Source of the DNA: Saccharopolyspora rhizosphaerae
Lineage (GTDB): Bacteria; Actinomycetota; Actinomycetes; Mycobacteriales; Pseudonocardiaceae
Reading direction: 5' to 3'
DNA: 64,000 nt
NCBI RefSeq assembly: GCF_003931915.1
Contig: NZ_RSAA01000006.1
Coordinates: 1-64,000, forward strand
Within the stretch, counting starts at the first letter, position 1. Each line of letters starts with the position of its first letter. A model generated the notes under the pieces. The model searched no databases. It worked only from the letters and a program-made list of their open reading frames with translations, and was not told where the DNA came from. The translations under genes and the position numbers were made by a program. Shown in pieces: positions 33,605 to 43,010 of the stretch.

Positions 33605-34093
33605 TCAGAGCCCTTCACCGCTGCGCTGCGGACGGAGAAAATTGCCGACCTCGTCGAAAACCCTGTGGTATACCGGAATCCAGGCGAAGTGCTGAGCACG
33701 ACGCAAGGCCGGAACGGCCGCTTTCATGCCGAGCCACGTCCCGGTCTGGTTCACCGCGACGATCCGGTCCCAGGTGTCGAGGTCGGTGTCCTCCACGCCG
33801 GCCATGGTCAGGATGCCCGCGTTGTTCACCAGCACGTCGAGCCGTCCGTACTGCGTCTCAGCCCTCTGCACCGCCGTGGACCACGCCGCCGGAGAAGCGA
33901 CGTCCAGGACGCACTCCGCCACCTCGTGCCCCTTGCCGCGGAGCTCATCTCCGAGTTCCCCGAGCGCGTCCTCCTGCACATCGCTGATCACCAGACGCGC
34001 GCCGTTCTCGGCGAACAGGCGTGCCTCAGCAGCACCTTGCCCCCGCGCAGCGCCCGTGATCAAGACGACCTTGTCCAACAAACGATCCGACAT
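33605..34093 (-). pseudogene. Truncated short-chain dehydrogenase
   Basis: 162 residues from ATG 34091-34093 (AGAAGGAA upstream). The Rossmann half is normal (VVLITGAARGQGAAEARLFA; VLVNNAGILTMAGVEDTDLD; TGTWLGMKAAVPALRR). At about residue 128 the family sequence ends and an unrelated tail (FAWIPVYHRVFDEVGNF) follows. The catalytic Ser-Tyr-Lys part is missing, so it cannot be active. The stop lies one base before the MBL hydrolase ATG. A deletion of about 300 bases in frame with the operon end is the simplest explanation. Confidence 0.75.
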
Positions 34094-34352
34094 GATTTCC
34101 TTCTTTCTCCTCTTCTGAGCTGATTCCCATGGCGGCACTGCACAACCTCATGCGCGAGGAGTGGCCACCAAGAACATGGGCGGAAACGGGCACGCCGAAT
34201 CCGCCCGGACTCGTGCTAGCGCACGCGGAAGAGCGATTCGCGGCTAAGCGGGCAACATGACCGAAGCGCGAAGACCAAGTGCGTTCTCGATGAAGGGAGG
34301 ACGCGAAGAACGATCACGGGATCCGACGCGGACACCGTGCTGTTCTCGGGCG

Positions 34353-35843
34353 TCAATCGAGTCGGTAGAACCGCATCTTGCGGTAGAGGGTCGTTCGCCC
34401 GATGCCCAGAGCTGAGGCCGCTTGGGACCGGTTTCCTCCCGATTGGCGCAGTGCAGCGCTGATGGACTCGCGTTCGGCGGCTTCCATCATGGTCAACTGG
34501 CGATGCGGAGCGGTTTGCTGCATCCGCGTCGGCAGATCTCCGGCACCCACGACCGCTCCAGGCATCCGGTGTGCGAGGAATTCGACGGTCCTGCGGAGTT
34601 CAGCGACGTTGCCGGGCCAAGACCCGCACATCAGGAGCTGCAGGGCATCGGAGGAGAACCTGGTCTGACGCTCGACGTCCGGCATCGCTGCCAGGATGCG
34701 GGTGACGAGGGAGGGCAGTTGCTCAGGCATCTCCGCGAGCGCGGGAAGGCGCACCGTCGTGGCCAGCTGGTCGATGAGGGTGCGGGCGTGCTCGGGAGCC
34801 TTCTCGGTGTCGATGGTGAGGACGAGCGGGGGCGAGCCTGTGTGCTGGTCCTGGGAGCACTCGGCGATTGCCTTGATCCGGTTCAACTCACTCGGAGCGA
34901 CGTCGTTCAGATGCCGCAGCACCACACCACGGCCGATGACAAGTGCCTCCATGGCCGCGGTGAACCAGCTGTCCTCGTTGTCGCGCCGGTAGGTCGACAG
35001 GTCGAGCACGAGCGGCGGTTCCCCCGGGAAGTGCGTGGCGAAGGCCGCTGAGGCCACGTGGAGCTTGCCCGTGCCGGGCTCACCGTCGAGGGCCAGGCAT
35101 TCGCGATGCCGGATCGCGGTGGAGACCTGCTCAGCGATGTCCTGCCGCGGGTGCACGGGCTCGGACGTGGTCACGGCACGCGAGTTCGTACGGGCTGTGC
35201 CTGGAGGAACGCCAGCGTCGTGGGAGTCCGCGGGCAACAGGCGTACGCAGAAGGCGGAGCGCTCGCCTTCCGTCCCTTCGACGTGCTCGACGATCGCGTC
35301 GTGCCATCCGGTGGGGAGCGGCACCCGGACCTGCCGCGGTTCGCGCCGCACGGGCGAGTCCCTGAGATGGGTCCACAGCAATGCGTGCGCCTCAGAGCTC
35401 ACATGGCCCAGTCCGAGGGTGTTGGTTCCGACCGAGCGTTCGGAGAAGTCGAAGCCCTCAGCGGCCGAGGCGTTGTCGAGCTCGTTGCGCTGGCGGCGCT
35501 CCGCCGCCTTGCGCATGACGATGTGCCCCTTGTCGTCGCTGAGGAAGAGCGCCACTCGCGCGTCGGCGAGGTGCTCGCTGAGCCGCTCCAGCACCGGTCT
35601 CGCCGCGTCGACGAGCATCGACTGCCGTTCCGCGGGACCTCGGGAGGGGGTGAACCGCGGCTGTGGCGGCACTCCCTCGCCGATGCAGCGCCGCCAGCTC
35701 CGTTCGATGATGTTCCGCACCCCTGGCTGCGACACCGGCGAGGTGAGCAACCCTCTGGTGAGCAGAGCTTCCTTGGCCCTCCGCACCGCGCCCTCGTCAA
35801 AAGGCAGCGGCGCCGGTCGGCCGGCTTCGTTGATGCCGTTCAT
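34353..35843 (-). CDS. Fis-type (AcoR-like) transcriptional activator without GAFTGA
   Basis: 496 residues. N-terminal region typical of actinobacterial AcoR/MimR relatives (VRNIIERSWRRCIGEGVPPQ), GAF-like sensor (~80-205, FDFSERSVGTNTLGLGH), reduced AAA+ domain with Walker A GEPGTGK (254-260) but no GAFTGA loop, WPGNVAELRRTVEFLAH, and a C-terminal Fis helix-turn-helix (SGGNRSQAASALGIGRTTLY). Without GAFTGA it should not work with sigma-54; such proteins activate oxygenase operons with other sigma factors. It lies between BVMO and SDR genes and probably controls the BVMO operon through the palindrome at 38748-38764. 259 bases upstream of the next gene hold nothing recognised. Confidence 0.9.
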   Translation of the reverse strand: MNGINEAGRPAPLPFDEGAVRRAKEALLTRGLLTSPVSQPGVRNIIERSWRRCIGEGVPPQPRFTPSRGPAERQSMLVDAARPVLERLSEHLADARVALFLSDDKGHIVMRKAAERRQRNELDNASAAEGFDFSERSVGTNTLGLGHVSSEAHALLWTHLRDSPVRREPRQVRVPLPTGWHDAIVEHVEGTEGERSAFCVRLLPADSHDAGVPPGTARTNSRAVTTSEPVHPRQDIAEQVSTAIRHRECLALDGEPGTGKLHVASAAFATHFPGEPPLVLDLSTYRRDNEDSWFTAAMEALVIGRGVVLRHLNDVAPSELNRIKAIAECSQDQHTGSPPLVLTIDTEKAPEHARTLIDQLATTVRLPALAEMPEQLPSLVTRILAAMPDVERQTRFSSDALQLLMCGSWPGNVAELRRTVEFLAHRMPGAVVGAGDLPTRMQQTAPHRQLTMMEAAERESISAALRQSGGNRSQAASALGIGRTTLYRKMRFYRLD

Positions 35844-35980
35844 GACGCTCGGTCACCCCTCGGCCTTGCTGGCACTGCACTGACGATCTCTGTGCTGTGC
35901 GTCACAGGTTACCTGCTGTCGTGGGAGCCTCGCCCCAAGGCGGACGGGCCCACACGGTACGTGCCTCCCCACCGGGGAGG

Positions 35981-36025
35981 CGAGCAGGCAGCAACGCCGT
36001 CTCCCCGGCCATTGCTGCCTGCTCG
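35981..36025 (-). terminator. Terminator hairpin after the BVMO gene
   Basis: A perfect 14-bp stem (35981-35994 with 36012-36025) begins 4 bases after the BVMO stop. It separates the hydrolase-BVMO pair from the regulator gene. Confidence 0.8.
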
Positions 36026-36029
36026 TGGG

Positions 36030-37658
36030 CTACGCCGGAACGCTCTGGTCCGACCGCTGCAACTGGAAGCCCTCGTAGCCGCTGTCCCGCACCTCGGACA
36101 GCTTCTGCCGGTAAGCGCCGAGCCCGGCCATGTAGAACATGACGGTGTTCTCCTTGCCCGGGATGTTGGCGCCGAAGATCCACGAGTCGGCCTTCGGGAA
36201 GAGCGTCATGCCGGCGATCTCCCGGCAGGTCGCCGTCCACCCCTCCTCAGCTTGCAGGGTCGGCTCCACGGTGGAGACCCCGTTGCGTTCGGCGTGGCCG
36301 ATGAGCTCCCCGATCCACTCGACCTGCGCCTCGATGCTCGGCGGCAGATTGGTGAACGGGCCGTTGGGACCCAAGATCATGAACGCGTTGGGGAAGCCCG
36401 ACTTGGAGACACCGAGGTAACTGGTGGGGCCGCCTGCCCAGTGCTCGTTGATGTGCTGCCCTCCGCGTCCGCGCAGGTCCATGGCGCGGTAGTTGCCGTC
36501 GACGGCGTCGAAACCGGTCGCGAAGACGAGCACGTCGAGCTCGTGCTCGACGCCGTCGGCCGTGCGCACACCGGACGGCGTGATCTCCTCGATCGGATCC
36601 TCCTTGATCGAGACCAGCGTGACGTTGTCGCGGTTGTAGGTCTCGTAGTAGCCCTCGTTGCACAGCGGCCGCTTGGCGTAGAGATCGGTCGGTGTCAGCT
36701 TGCGAGCGGTTTCCGGGTCCTTCACTATCTCGGCGATCTTGGAACGGATGAACGCCGCAGCGGCTTCGTTGGCTTCTGGGTTCGTGGCGATGTCGCAGAA
36801 GGTGCCGAACATGAACCGGAAACCATTGCCCTTGTCCCAGTTCTCCTGGAAGACGCGACGCCGTTCTTCTTCGGAGACGCTCATCGCCTCGACACCGCTC
36901 TCCTCGAAGCCGAACGCGACCATCGAGTTGCGGACCTGCTCCCAGATCTCGTCGAAGTGCGCCTTGGTCTCGTCGACCTCTTCTCGGCGGACCGGGCGGT
37001 TGCCCGAGGGGACGACGTACTGGGGAGAGCGCTGGAACACCGTGAGGTGGTCTGCCAGCTCCGCGGCGGCGACGATGAACTGCGTGCCGGTCGAACCGGT
37101 ACCGACCACGCCCACCCGCTTGCCGGTCAGGTCGAGGTCCTGCGGCCAGGCGTTGGTGTGCACGAGCGAGCCTGCGAAGCTGTCTCGCCCGGGGATGTCC
37201 GGGATGTTGGACTTGGCGAGCAGGCCGAGCGCGGTCACCAGGTACTTGCTGGTGAACTCCTCGCCGGTGGCCGTGCGGACCTGCCAGACATCGCGCTGCT
37301 CGTCGAACACCGCGTCCGCCACCTCGGTGTTGAGCTGGATGTCACGGCGCAGGTCGAAGCGGTCCACGACGTGGTTGAGGTACTTCTCGACGTCGGGCTG
37401 CTCGAGGTAACGGGTGGTCCAGTCCCATTCCTGGAGCAGGTCATCGTCGAAGGAGTAGCGGTAGACGAAGCCCTCGGTGTCGGACTTGGCACCGGGATAG
37501 CGGTTGAAGTACCAGGTGCCGCCGACGCCGCCGCCCTTCTCGAATGCTCGAACCGTCAAACCGAGCTCGTTGCGAAGCTTGTGCATCATGTAGATACCGC
37601 CGAACCCGGCGCCGATCACGATCGCGTCGTAGTCCGTGGTCTTCGTGGTTTCGCTCAT
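36030..37658 (-). CDS. Baeyer-Villiger monooxygenase (cyclohexanone monooxygenase type)
   Basis: 542 residues. FAD motif GAGFGG (16-21), the BVMO fingerprint FAGSLVHTNAWP (161-172, fits FxGxxxHxxxWP), NADPH motif GTGSTG (186-191), and conserved VLVFATGFDAVDGNY and MILGPNGPFTNLP. Type I BVMOs insert oxygen next to a ketone carbonyl, giving esters or lactones, with NADPH and O2. ATG 37656-37658 follows AGGAGC. It forms an operon with the upstream alpha/beta hydrolase, which could cleave the ester or lactone formed. Cyclic or long-chain ketone substrate; not resolvable from sequence. Confidence 0.95.
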   Translation of the reverse strand: MSETTKTTDYDAIVIGAGFGGIYMMHKLRNELGLTVRAFEKGGGVGGTWYFNRYPGAKSDTEGFVYRYSFDDDLLQEWDWTTRYLEQPDVEKYLNHVVDRFDLRRDIQLNTEVADAVFDEQRDVWQVRTATGEEFTSKYLVTALGLLAKSNIPDIPGRDSFAGSLVHTNAWPQDLDLTGKRVGVVGTGSTGTQFIVAAAELADHLTVFQRSPQYVVPSGNRPVRREEVDETKAHFDEIWEQVRNSMVAFGFEESGVEAMSVSEEERRRVFQENWDKGNGFRFMFGTFCDIATNPEANEAAAAFIRSKIAEIVKDPETARKLTPTDLYAKRPLCNEGYYETYNRDNVTLVSIKEDPIEEITPSGVRTADGVEHELDVLVFATGFDAVDGNYRAMDLRGRGGQHINEHWAGGPTSYLGVSKSGFPNAFMILGPNGPFTNLPPSIEAQVEWIGELIGHAERNGVSTVEPTLQAEEGWTATCREIAGMTLFPKADSWIFGANIPGKENTVMFYMAGLGAYRQKLSEVRDSGYEGFQLQRSDQSVPA

Positions 37659-37705
37659 GGAACAGCTCCTGTGAAGGCTTGGGTGCGGGGTGCGTTCGAC
37701 GTGGG

Positions 37706-38635
37706 CTAGACGCGGTACCAGGCGGCGAGCGCTTCGAGCGCGGCGTCGGCTTCTGGCGCACGACCGGCCAGGAACGGGTAGACGTGCTGCATGCCGTCAA
37801 CGACGCTCAAGGTGACGTCGACCCCGGCGGCCTCCGCCCGCTCTGCCAGCCGTGTCGCGTTGTCGAGCAGCGATTCCGCTCCTCCAGCGTTGATGTACAG
37901 CCTGGGGAATCCCGTGAAGTCGGCGTAGAGCGGATTGGCCAGCGGTGTCTTCGGGTCGACCTCGCCGCCGGCGAGGACGCCGGCGACCATGCCTTCGAGC
38001 AGCGCAACGGTGATCAACGCGTCCGTGGCATCGTTGGTGACCAGAGTTTCGCCCGAGTTCTCCATGTCCAGCCACGGGGAGAACGCGATGACCTGCCCGG
38101 GCAGCGGCAAGCCTCGCGCCCGCAGCGCGAGCGGGATCGCCACAGCCAGGTTGCCTCCAGCGGAGTCGCCGATCGTGGTGATGTCCTGCGGCGCGATGCC
38201 GCGCGAGGTCAGTGCGCTGAAGACGGCGACACCGTCCTCGACCTGCGCGGGGTGCGGGTGTTCGGGCGCCCTGCGGTAGTCGAGCACGAACGCCGTGACG
38301 CCGAGCGCCTTGGCGACGTGGGCTGCGAGCTTGCGGTGGCTGGAAGCCGAGCCGACGGCGAAACCTCCGCCGTGCGTGTAGAGCACGACCTTCGTCGCGT
38401 CCGCCCCGATCGGTGTTGCCCAGATCCCTGGCACGCCACCGACCGACTCCTCGGCGTAGGTCACGTCTTCGGGTTCACGGGTCGGCTGGTGCCACTCGTC
38501 GAAGAGGCTTCGCAGGAGCCGCATGGACAGCGCTGCATCGCCGGCCATGATCTGGGACCAATCGGAGTAGAGGCGTTCGAGGAACCGAGCCTCCTCCGAG
38601 ACCTCCGGCGCACTTGTCGCGTGATGAGATGCCAC
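37706..38635 (-). CDS. Alpha/beta hydrolase of the hormone-sensitive lipase group
   Basis: 309 residues from GTG 38633-38635, with AAAGGAGTA upstream. HSL-family motifs are YTHGGGFAVGS (oxyanion hole), TIGDSAGGNLAVAI (nucleophile Ser) and a C-terminal VVDGMQHVYPFL with the catalytic His. It hydrolyses short-chain esters or lactones. First gene of the operon with the BVMO 47 bases downstream, so the pair likely performs ketone to ester to acid plus alcohol. Confidence 0.93.
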   Translation of the reverse strand: MASHHATSAPEVSEEARFLERLYSDWSQIMAGDAALSMRLLRSLFDEWHQPTREPEDVTYAEESVGGVPGIWATPIGADATKVVLYTHGGGFAVGSASSHRKLAAHVAKALGVTAFVLDYRRAPEHPHPAQVEDGVAVFSALTSRGIAPQDITTIGDSAGGNLAVAIPLALRARGLPLPGQVIAFSPWLDMENSGETLVTNDATDALITVALLEGMVAGVLAGGEVDPKTPLANPLYADFTGFPRLYINAGGAESLLDNATRLAERAEAAGVDVTLSVVDGMQHVYPFLAGRAPEADAALEALAAWYRV

Positions 38636-38747
38636 GTCGATACTCCTTTGTACCGCTCAACTGGAACTTCTCGAATGGAGCCATCGATCCGAGTGGGAAC
38701 AGATCTTGTGATGGCATTCACTGTCGTGCGCACGCGCCTCCTGTTGT

Positions 38748-38764
38748 TGTTCCGATCTGGAACA
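38748..38764. promoter_or_regulatory. Perfect palindrome TGTTCC-N5-GGAACA upstream of the hydrolase-BVMO operon
   Basis: Half sites 38748-38753 and 38759-38764 are exact reverse complements, 113 bases upstream of the hydrolase start. The size and distance fit an upstream activating site for a dimeric Fis-type regulator such as the one at 34353-35843. Assignment is inferred. Confidence 0.55.
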
Positions 38765-39128
38765 CCTGAGAGGTCAGGCACGCGGTTGACCGCCTCGCAG
38801 CTGCCGACGACCACGCTGGGATCGAACGGGGGGCTCGACGGGTGGTTCGAAAACCGGTGCCCGCAACGTCCGCACGATCCATGCGCTGTTGTGTCCACGC
38901 CGTGCGCAACAGGTGGCCGGTCCGTTGATCACTGGACTGCTACTTGTTGGGCTGCGGTGTGTTGCGTGGAGGGGAGAATTCCGACGACGTCGAAACTCAG
39001 ATCTCCGACTTCGTGCGCACTCGCGCGCTGCTCAAGCTAGGTCGAGATCATCGGCTGCGGTTCGGTTCGCCGAAGACGCGAACAACAACGGCGTGGCCGA
39101 GGCGCTCCCACGGGTAGCATCGCAGGTG
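38765..39128. other. Intergenic region, no gene seen (364 bases)
   Basis: Lies between the divergent hydrolase-BVMO operon and the AlkB-like gene. An open plus-strand frame runs from 38889 into the AlkB gene but its first 80 codons have no family similarity; promoters for both directions probably lie here. Confidence 0.5.
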
Positions 39129-39773
39129 ATGGAGCTCTTCCCGCGTCCGCGCACCGAGATCGCCCCTGGCGCGGTCCACGTGCCCGGGTGGCTCTCACCG
39201 CAGCGGCAGCGGCAACTGGTGGCCGCCTGCCGGGAATGGGCGCGGCCTCCCGCCGGACTGCGGGCGGCCCGGTTGCCGAGCGGTGCGCAGATGTCGGTGC
39301 GGACGGTCTGCCTCGGCTGGCACTGGTACCCCTACCGCTACTCCAAGACCGTCGACGACGGTGATGGCGCGCCGGTCAAACCGCTGCCCGATTGGCTCGC
39401 CGAGCTCGGCAGGCGTGCCGTTGCCGAGACCTGCCCGGAGGCATTGCCCTACGAGCCGGACATCGCGTTGGTCAACTTCTACGACGCCGAGGCTCGCATG
39501 GGCATGCACCAGGACCGCGACGAGCTCAGCCGCGCACCCGTGGTCTCGCTGAGCCTCGGTGACGAGTGCGTGTTCCGCTTCGGCAACACCGAGAACCGCA
39601 AGCAGCCCTACACCGACGTCGAACTGCGCTCCGGCGACGTGTTCGTCTTCGGCGGCCCGTCCCGGATCGCCTACCACGGCGTGCCGAAAACCCTGCCGGG
39701 GACCGCAGATCCCACGCTCGGCATGAGCTCCGGGCGGCTCAACATCACGTTGCGCGAATCCGGCATGCGCTGA
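39129..39773 (+). CDS. AlkB-like 2-oxoglutarate/Fe(II) dioxygenase
   Basis: 214 residues from ATG 39129. The double-stranded beta-helix metal site is visible as MHQDRDE (His127, Asp129) and YHGV (His183), and RLNITLR (Arg203, Arg209) binds 2-oxoglutarate. LGWHWYPYRYSKTVDDGDG and ALVNFYDAEARMGMH are typical of AlkB. It repairs alkylated bases (1-methyladenine, 3-methylcytosine) by oxidative demethylation. Monocistronic. The start is supported by AGGTG close upstream and by the AlkB-like MELFPRPRTEIAPG opening. Confidence 0.93.
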   Translation: MELFPRPRTEIAPGAVHVPGWLSPQRQRQLVAACREWARPPAGLRAARLPSGAQMSVRTVCLGWHWYPYRYSKTVDDGDGAPVKPLPDWLAELGRRAVAETCPEALPYEPDIALVNFYDAEARMGMHQDRDELSRAPVVSLSLGDECVFRFGNTENRKQPYTDVELRSGDVFVFGGPSRIAYHGVPKTLPGTADPTLGMSSGRLNITLRESGMR

Positions 39774-40320
39774 CGATCTCGGAACGGCGAGGTGTCGAGG
39801 TGGCCGGCTGAGTGCTGCACAACCCGGTGAGTCCGCCGGCCTCCAGACCTGCCCCACCCCGCAGGCCGAGAGCGGACTTCAGCCGGGCCCTGGCCGGGCT
39901 GTGACGACCACGCCGTCCCACCGCAGCGGTTCCAAGACCACACCCTTTGCACGGCCACCCGAACAAGGCGGTGCGGTACCCGCTGTTCGAACCATGATCG
40001 ACGGTCGGCTCGCGGAAAACGCCTCGGCGACCCTGTCGTCAACCTCGTCGCGAGTGCCGGTTCTCCGCCGAGGTCGACTTCCCCTCCGACGTGCAGGAGG
40101 AACGCCACGGGGACGACACGGCAACAGCAGCATCACCTACGCACCCGGTCAACGCGAGCAGCCGCGCGCACCTGACTCCCCAGGGGCTCACGGCCGACGA
40201 CGCGTGACGTCGCCCCCCACCCGCTGACGCACGGCGAACCGGGCAGGAGCGGCGTAACCTCGCACTCGGCGCCCCCGAAGCGCCCAGCGCGGGGCCACGC
40301 CGCTCCAACGAGGGGGAACC
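39774..40320. other. 547 bases, no intact gene
   Basis: A plus-strand reading near its end (EVDFPSDVQEERHGDDTATA to TGA 40205-40207) and another at ~39993 (MIDGRLAENASATL) look protein-like but are in different frames. They may be a decayed small gene. Nothing recognised. Confidence 0.4.
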
Positions 40321-40788
40321 GTGACCGACGTTCAACCGATCCCGCGTGATTTCCCACGCGTGACTCCCTACCTGTTCGTCGACGACGCCACTGCAGCGCT
40401 CGACTTCTACTGCAGAGTGCTCGGTGCGACCGAACGCATGCGGATGCCCAGGCAGAACGGCAAGATCGCCCACGCTGAGATCGCCATCGGCGACTCGGTG
40501 ATCATGCTCGCCGACGAAGCACCCGAGATGGGCGCCCGCAGCCCGAAGACCATCGGTGGCACGCCTGCGATGCTCTACGTCTACGTCGACGACGTGGACC
40601 GGGTGTTCGAACAGGCCGTGCAGTCCGGCTCGACCGTGCTCAACCCGGTGACCAACCAGTTCTACGGCGACCGCAGCGGCGACTTCGAAGACCCGTTCGG
40701 GCACTGCTGGAGCATCGCCACGCACGTCGAGGACGTCTCCGAGGAGGAGATGTCTCGCCGCATGACCGAAGCCATGAGCGGAGGCTGA
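40321..40788 (+). CDS. VOC (glyoxalase/PhnB-like) family protein
   Basis: 155 residues from GTG 40321, with CGAGGGGGA upstream. Two beta-alpha-beta-beta-beta modules are seen: PYLFVDDATAALDFYCRVLG and LYVYVDDVDRVFEQAVQSGS, ending FEDPFGHCWSIATH, the PhnB/DinB-linked glyoxalase signature. Metal ligand positions are only partly conserved, so catalysis is uncertain; many such proteins bind or detoxify small molecules. Monocistronic. Confidence 0.9.
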   Translation: MTDVQPIPRDFPRVTPYLFVDDATAALDFYCRVLGATERMRMPRQNGKIAHAEIAIGDSVIMLADEAPEMGARSPKTIGGTPAMLYVYVDDVDRVFEQAVQSGSTVLNPVTNQFYGDRSGDFEDPFGHCWSIATHVEDVSEEEMSRRMTEAMSGG

Positions 40789-41157
40789 TCCACTCCTGCG
40801 CTCACCAGCGCCGGAACCGGGGGGTCGGTCTGAGGCAGCCGCTGCTGGGAATGGCTGGAGCGGGCACCAGCTCGCGATCCGACCTCGGCTGCTCGCCGCG
40901 TTCGCCTGGGGGCATCGGGCTGCTCGTCAACCCTGCTGCCGCGGGCATCGAGCACGGCTGCATCACGCCGAGTCCTGGTGGCGACCGGAGCAGTACGACA
41001 TCGATGTGCGCACCAGCCTGCTCGACATCGTCGACATCGCACTCGACCTGATCGCCGCGAAGTGGCCTCCACACGCGCACCTACCGCTGATCGCGTAGCG
41101 AAGCGCCTTGCGCGAGAGGCTGATCCACCGGACACACTCCGATTCTCCCCGCGGCGG
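40789..41157. other. 369 bases, gene fragment only
   Basis: A plus-strand frame ends HAESWWRPEQYDIDVRTSLL then DIVDIALDLIAAKWPPHAHL before TAG at ~41098. It resembles the C-terminus of a small protein without start or known family. Confidence 0.35.
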
Positions 41158-42090
41158 TCAGCGGCGGAGGAGGCCGACGGCGCCGAGCACGTTGCCTCGG
41201 GCTGCTTGTTCGTCGCTCACCGGGAGGTCGGGACGCCAGTGGGCCGCGGGGACCACTCCTGGGTCGACCAGGGTGTACCCCGGGAACAGTTCTGCGACCT
41301 CGTCGGCTGTGCGGAGGTGCAGGTGCGGGGTCGACGTCCCCGCCAGCAGGGGTCGCAGCGCGGCCACCTCGTCGTCGGTGCGCGACAACTGCGCGTTGTT
41401 CGACACGGCCAGTGCGCTGCCCGGGGCGCAGGCGTCGCGGTAACGCTCGACCAGCGCGGCCCCGTCGGGGTGGGCACGAGGTCGAGAACGCCGAACGCCA
41501 AGACCACGACCGTTTGGAGAGAAGTCCAGCAGTCCAGCCACACCCGGGGACCGCAGCACTTCTCCGACGTCGCAGACGTCGAGCTCGGTGACCGACACCT
41601 GCGGGTCCTCGCCAAGCAGGGTGCGAGCGTGGTGGCGAGCGATCGGTTCCCAGTCGACGTGAGCCACCTTCGCCTGCGGGCAGTGCGCGCGGGCGATCTC
41701 GTGCACGTTGCCGACGGTGGGAACACCGGAACCCAGGTCGAGGAACTGGTCGATCCCGGCCTCGGTCGCCAGGTAGCGCACCGCGCGGCCGAGGAAGGAG
41801 CGGTGGGTGTAGCTGTAGTCCCGCTCGGTCGGTACGAGTTCGAGCGCTTGGTCGGCCGCTGTGCGGTCCACCTCGAAGTGGGCGGACCCGCCGAGGAGTC
41901 AGAGCTTCGTGCCCTCGGTCTTGGCTTTTCTGCAGTCCTCGCAGTGCACTGGGAACCGAACGCGCCGGCGAACCCTTCCCGGACGGCCTGTTCGGCGGAT
42001 GTAGTCGTCCATGCGCGCGATGTTCGGCCTGGTGAGGTCCGCGTGCGAAACCTCGGCCACCAAGTCGACTTCCCTCGCCTCGTCCTGCAT
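41158..42090 (-). pseudogene. DUF574-type SAM-dependent methyltransferase, interrupted
   Basis: The N-terminus (ATG 42088-42090; VSHADLTRPNIARMDDY) and the remainder (LLGGSAHFEVDRTAADQALE; FLDLGSGVPTVGNVHEIARA) are in the same frame. They are separated by a 102-bp insertion at 41899-42000 that ends in TGA. In the family the sequence should run DDY directly into LLGGS. A second defect is a stretch of ~45 bases (41478-41522) in a shifted frame: the normal QTVVVLAFGVLDLVP is readable only in the +1 frame, then the original frame resumes (DGAALVERYRDACAPG). Two compensating indels explain it. The family has a Rossmann SAM fold and unknown substrates. Confidence 0.75.
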
Positions 42091-42281
42091 GACGCCACCG
42101 CATCGGAACCGAGAGCGAATGATCACCTGCTCGGCGTGATCGGCCGCAGCCCGGTCCCGCGCCGCGCGCTGCGGGCCGAGCAGTGACACGAACTGAGCAA
42201 TGTGATCCGAACCGCGTGAAGATCATCTTCCGTTTCACACTCGGCCGCTGTCGGTAAGTCGTGGCGCGCAGAGGAGGACGT

Positions 42282-42998
42282 GTGCAGGACCGCCGGATCG
42301 GTGGTGCAGGCGGAGGTTCGGACCCGGCCCTGCGGAAGAGCGCCGCTGGCAGCGTGGTCGTGGCCGGCACGCTCGCCGTCGCACTGGCGTCAGAGGGCGG
42401 TGCCGTGGGCGCGGGGTCAGCAGTCACCGCAGGGTCCACGGCAGGCGAAGCTGCGGTGAGTCAATCCGCCGGTTCGCTTGCGCGAAGCGCCTCGTCGCGG
42501 AACCGCAAGGCACGCGAGGCCGAGGCCAAGCGGTCGGTTCGCAAGGGCAGAGCCGACGAGGCTTGGCGGAAGGTGGGACTGCGCCGTTTGCCGCAGTCCG
42601 AGAAGGTCTCCGCCATCGACTGCGTGGCGCACTCCTTCGGAGAAGTTCACGAGTTCCTGGTCCGCCGCCCGTGCACATCGCTGGACAGGATCCTCTTCAC
42701 CGTCGGCGACGACCAGGGGAACACGGCAGTCGTTTCGGTGGCGGGGGTCGAGTTCCGCGACCGCAGCACCCTCTGGAAGTTCAAGCGGCTGGAAGACCGC
42801 CACGGCACCCGCGACGTCACGGCACTGGGCAGCTCCCCCCTGGGCATGCACGACGTCCACTTCACCGGTGACCACTACCGCTCGAAGCCCAGGGGAGCCG
42901 CTCTCACGGTCGCGGAAGCGGAAACGGTCTTCGGCACCCACGACGCCGACGACCTGGATGCCATTGCCGAGGTCGAAGCCGTGCTCCCCCGCCCGTGA
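42282..42998 (+). CDS. Hypothetical protein
   Basis: 238 residues from GTG 42282, chosen because GAGGAGG lies 5 bases upstream (a GTG at 42261 is in frame). The N-terminal ~80 residues are Ala/Ser/Gly-rich and hydrophobic in part (SVVVAGTLAVALASEGGAVG). The C-terminal region (~100-238) looks globular, with CVAHSFGEVHEFLVRRPCTS and LFTVGDDQGNTAVVSVAGVE. The globular part resembles small actinomycete lipoprotein-like domains, but no family was identified and no lipobox is seen. Convergent with the MFS gene 12 bases away. Confidence 0.7.
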   Translation: MQDRRIGGAGGGSDPALRKSAAGSVVVAGTLAVALASEGGAVGAGSAVTAGSTAGEAAVSQSAGSLARSASSRNRKAREAEAKRSVRKGRADEAWRKVGLRRLPQSEKVSAIDCVAHSFGEVHEFLVRRPCTSLDRILFTVGDDQGNTAVVSVAGVEFRDRSTLWKFKRLEDRHGTRDVTALGSSPLGMHDVHFTGDHYRSKPRGAALTVAEAETVFGTHDADDLDAIAEVEAVLPRP

Positions 42999-43010
42999 TC
43001 GCTGACCAGT

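Noticed and set aside
35058..37709. An 883-codon plus-strand open frame
   Set aside because: Shadow of the regulator and BVMO genes; no domain signatures and atypical residue use.
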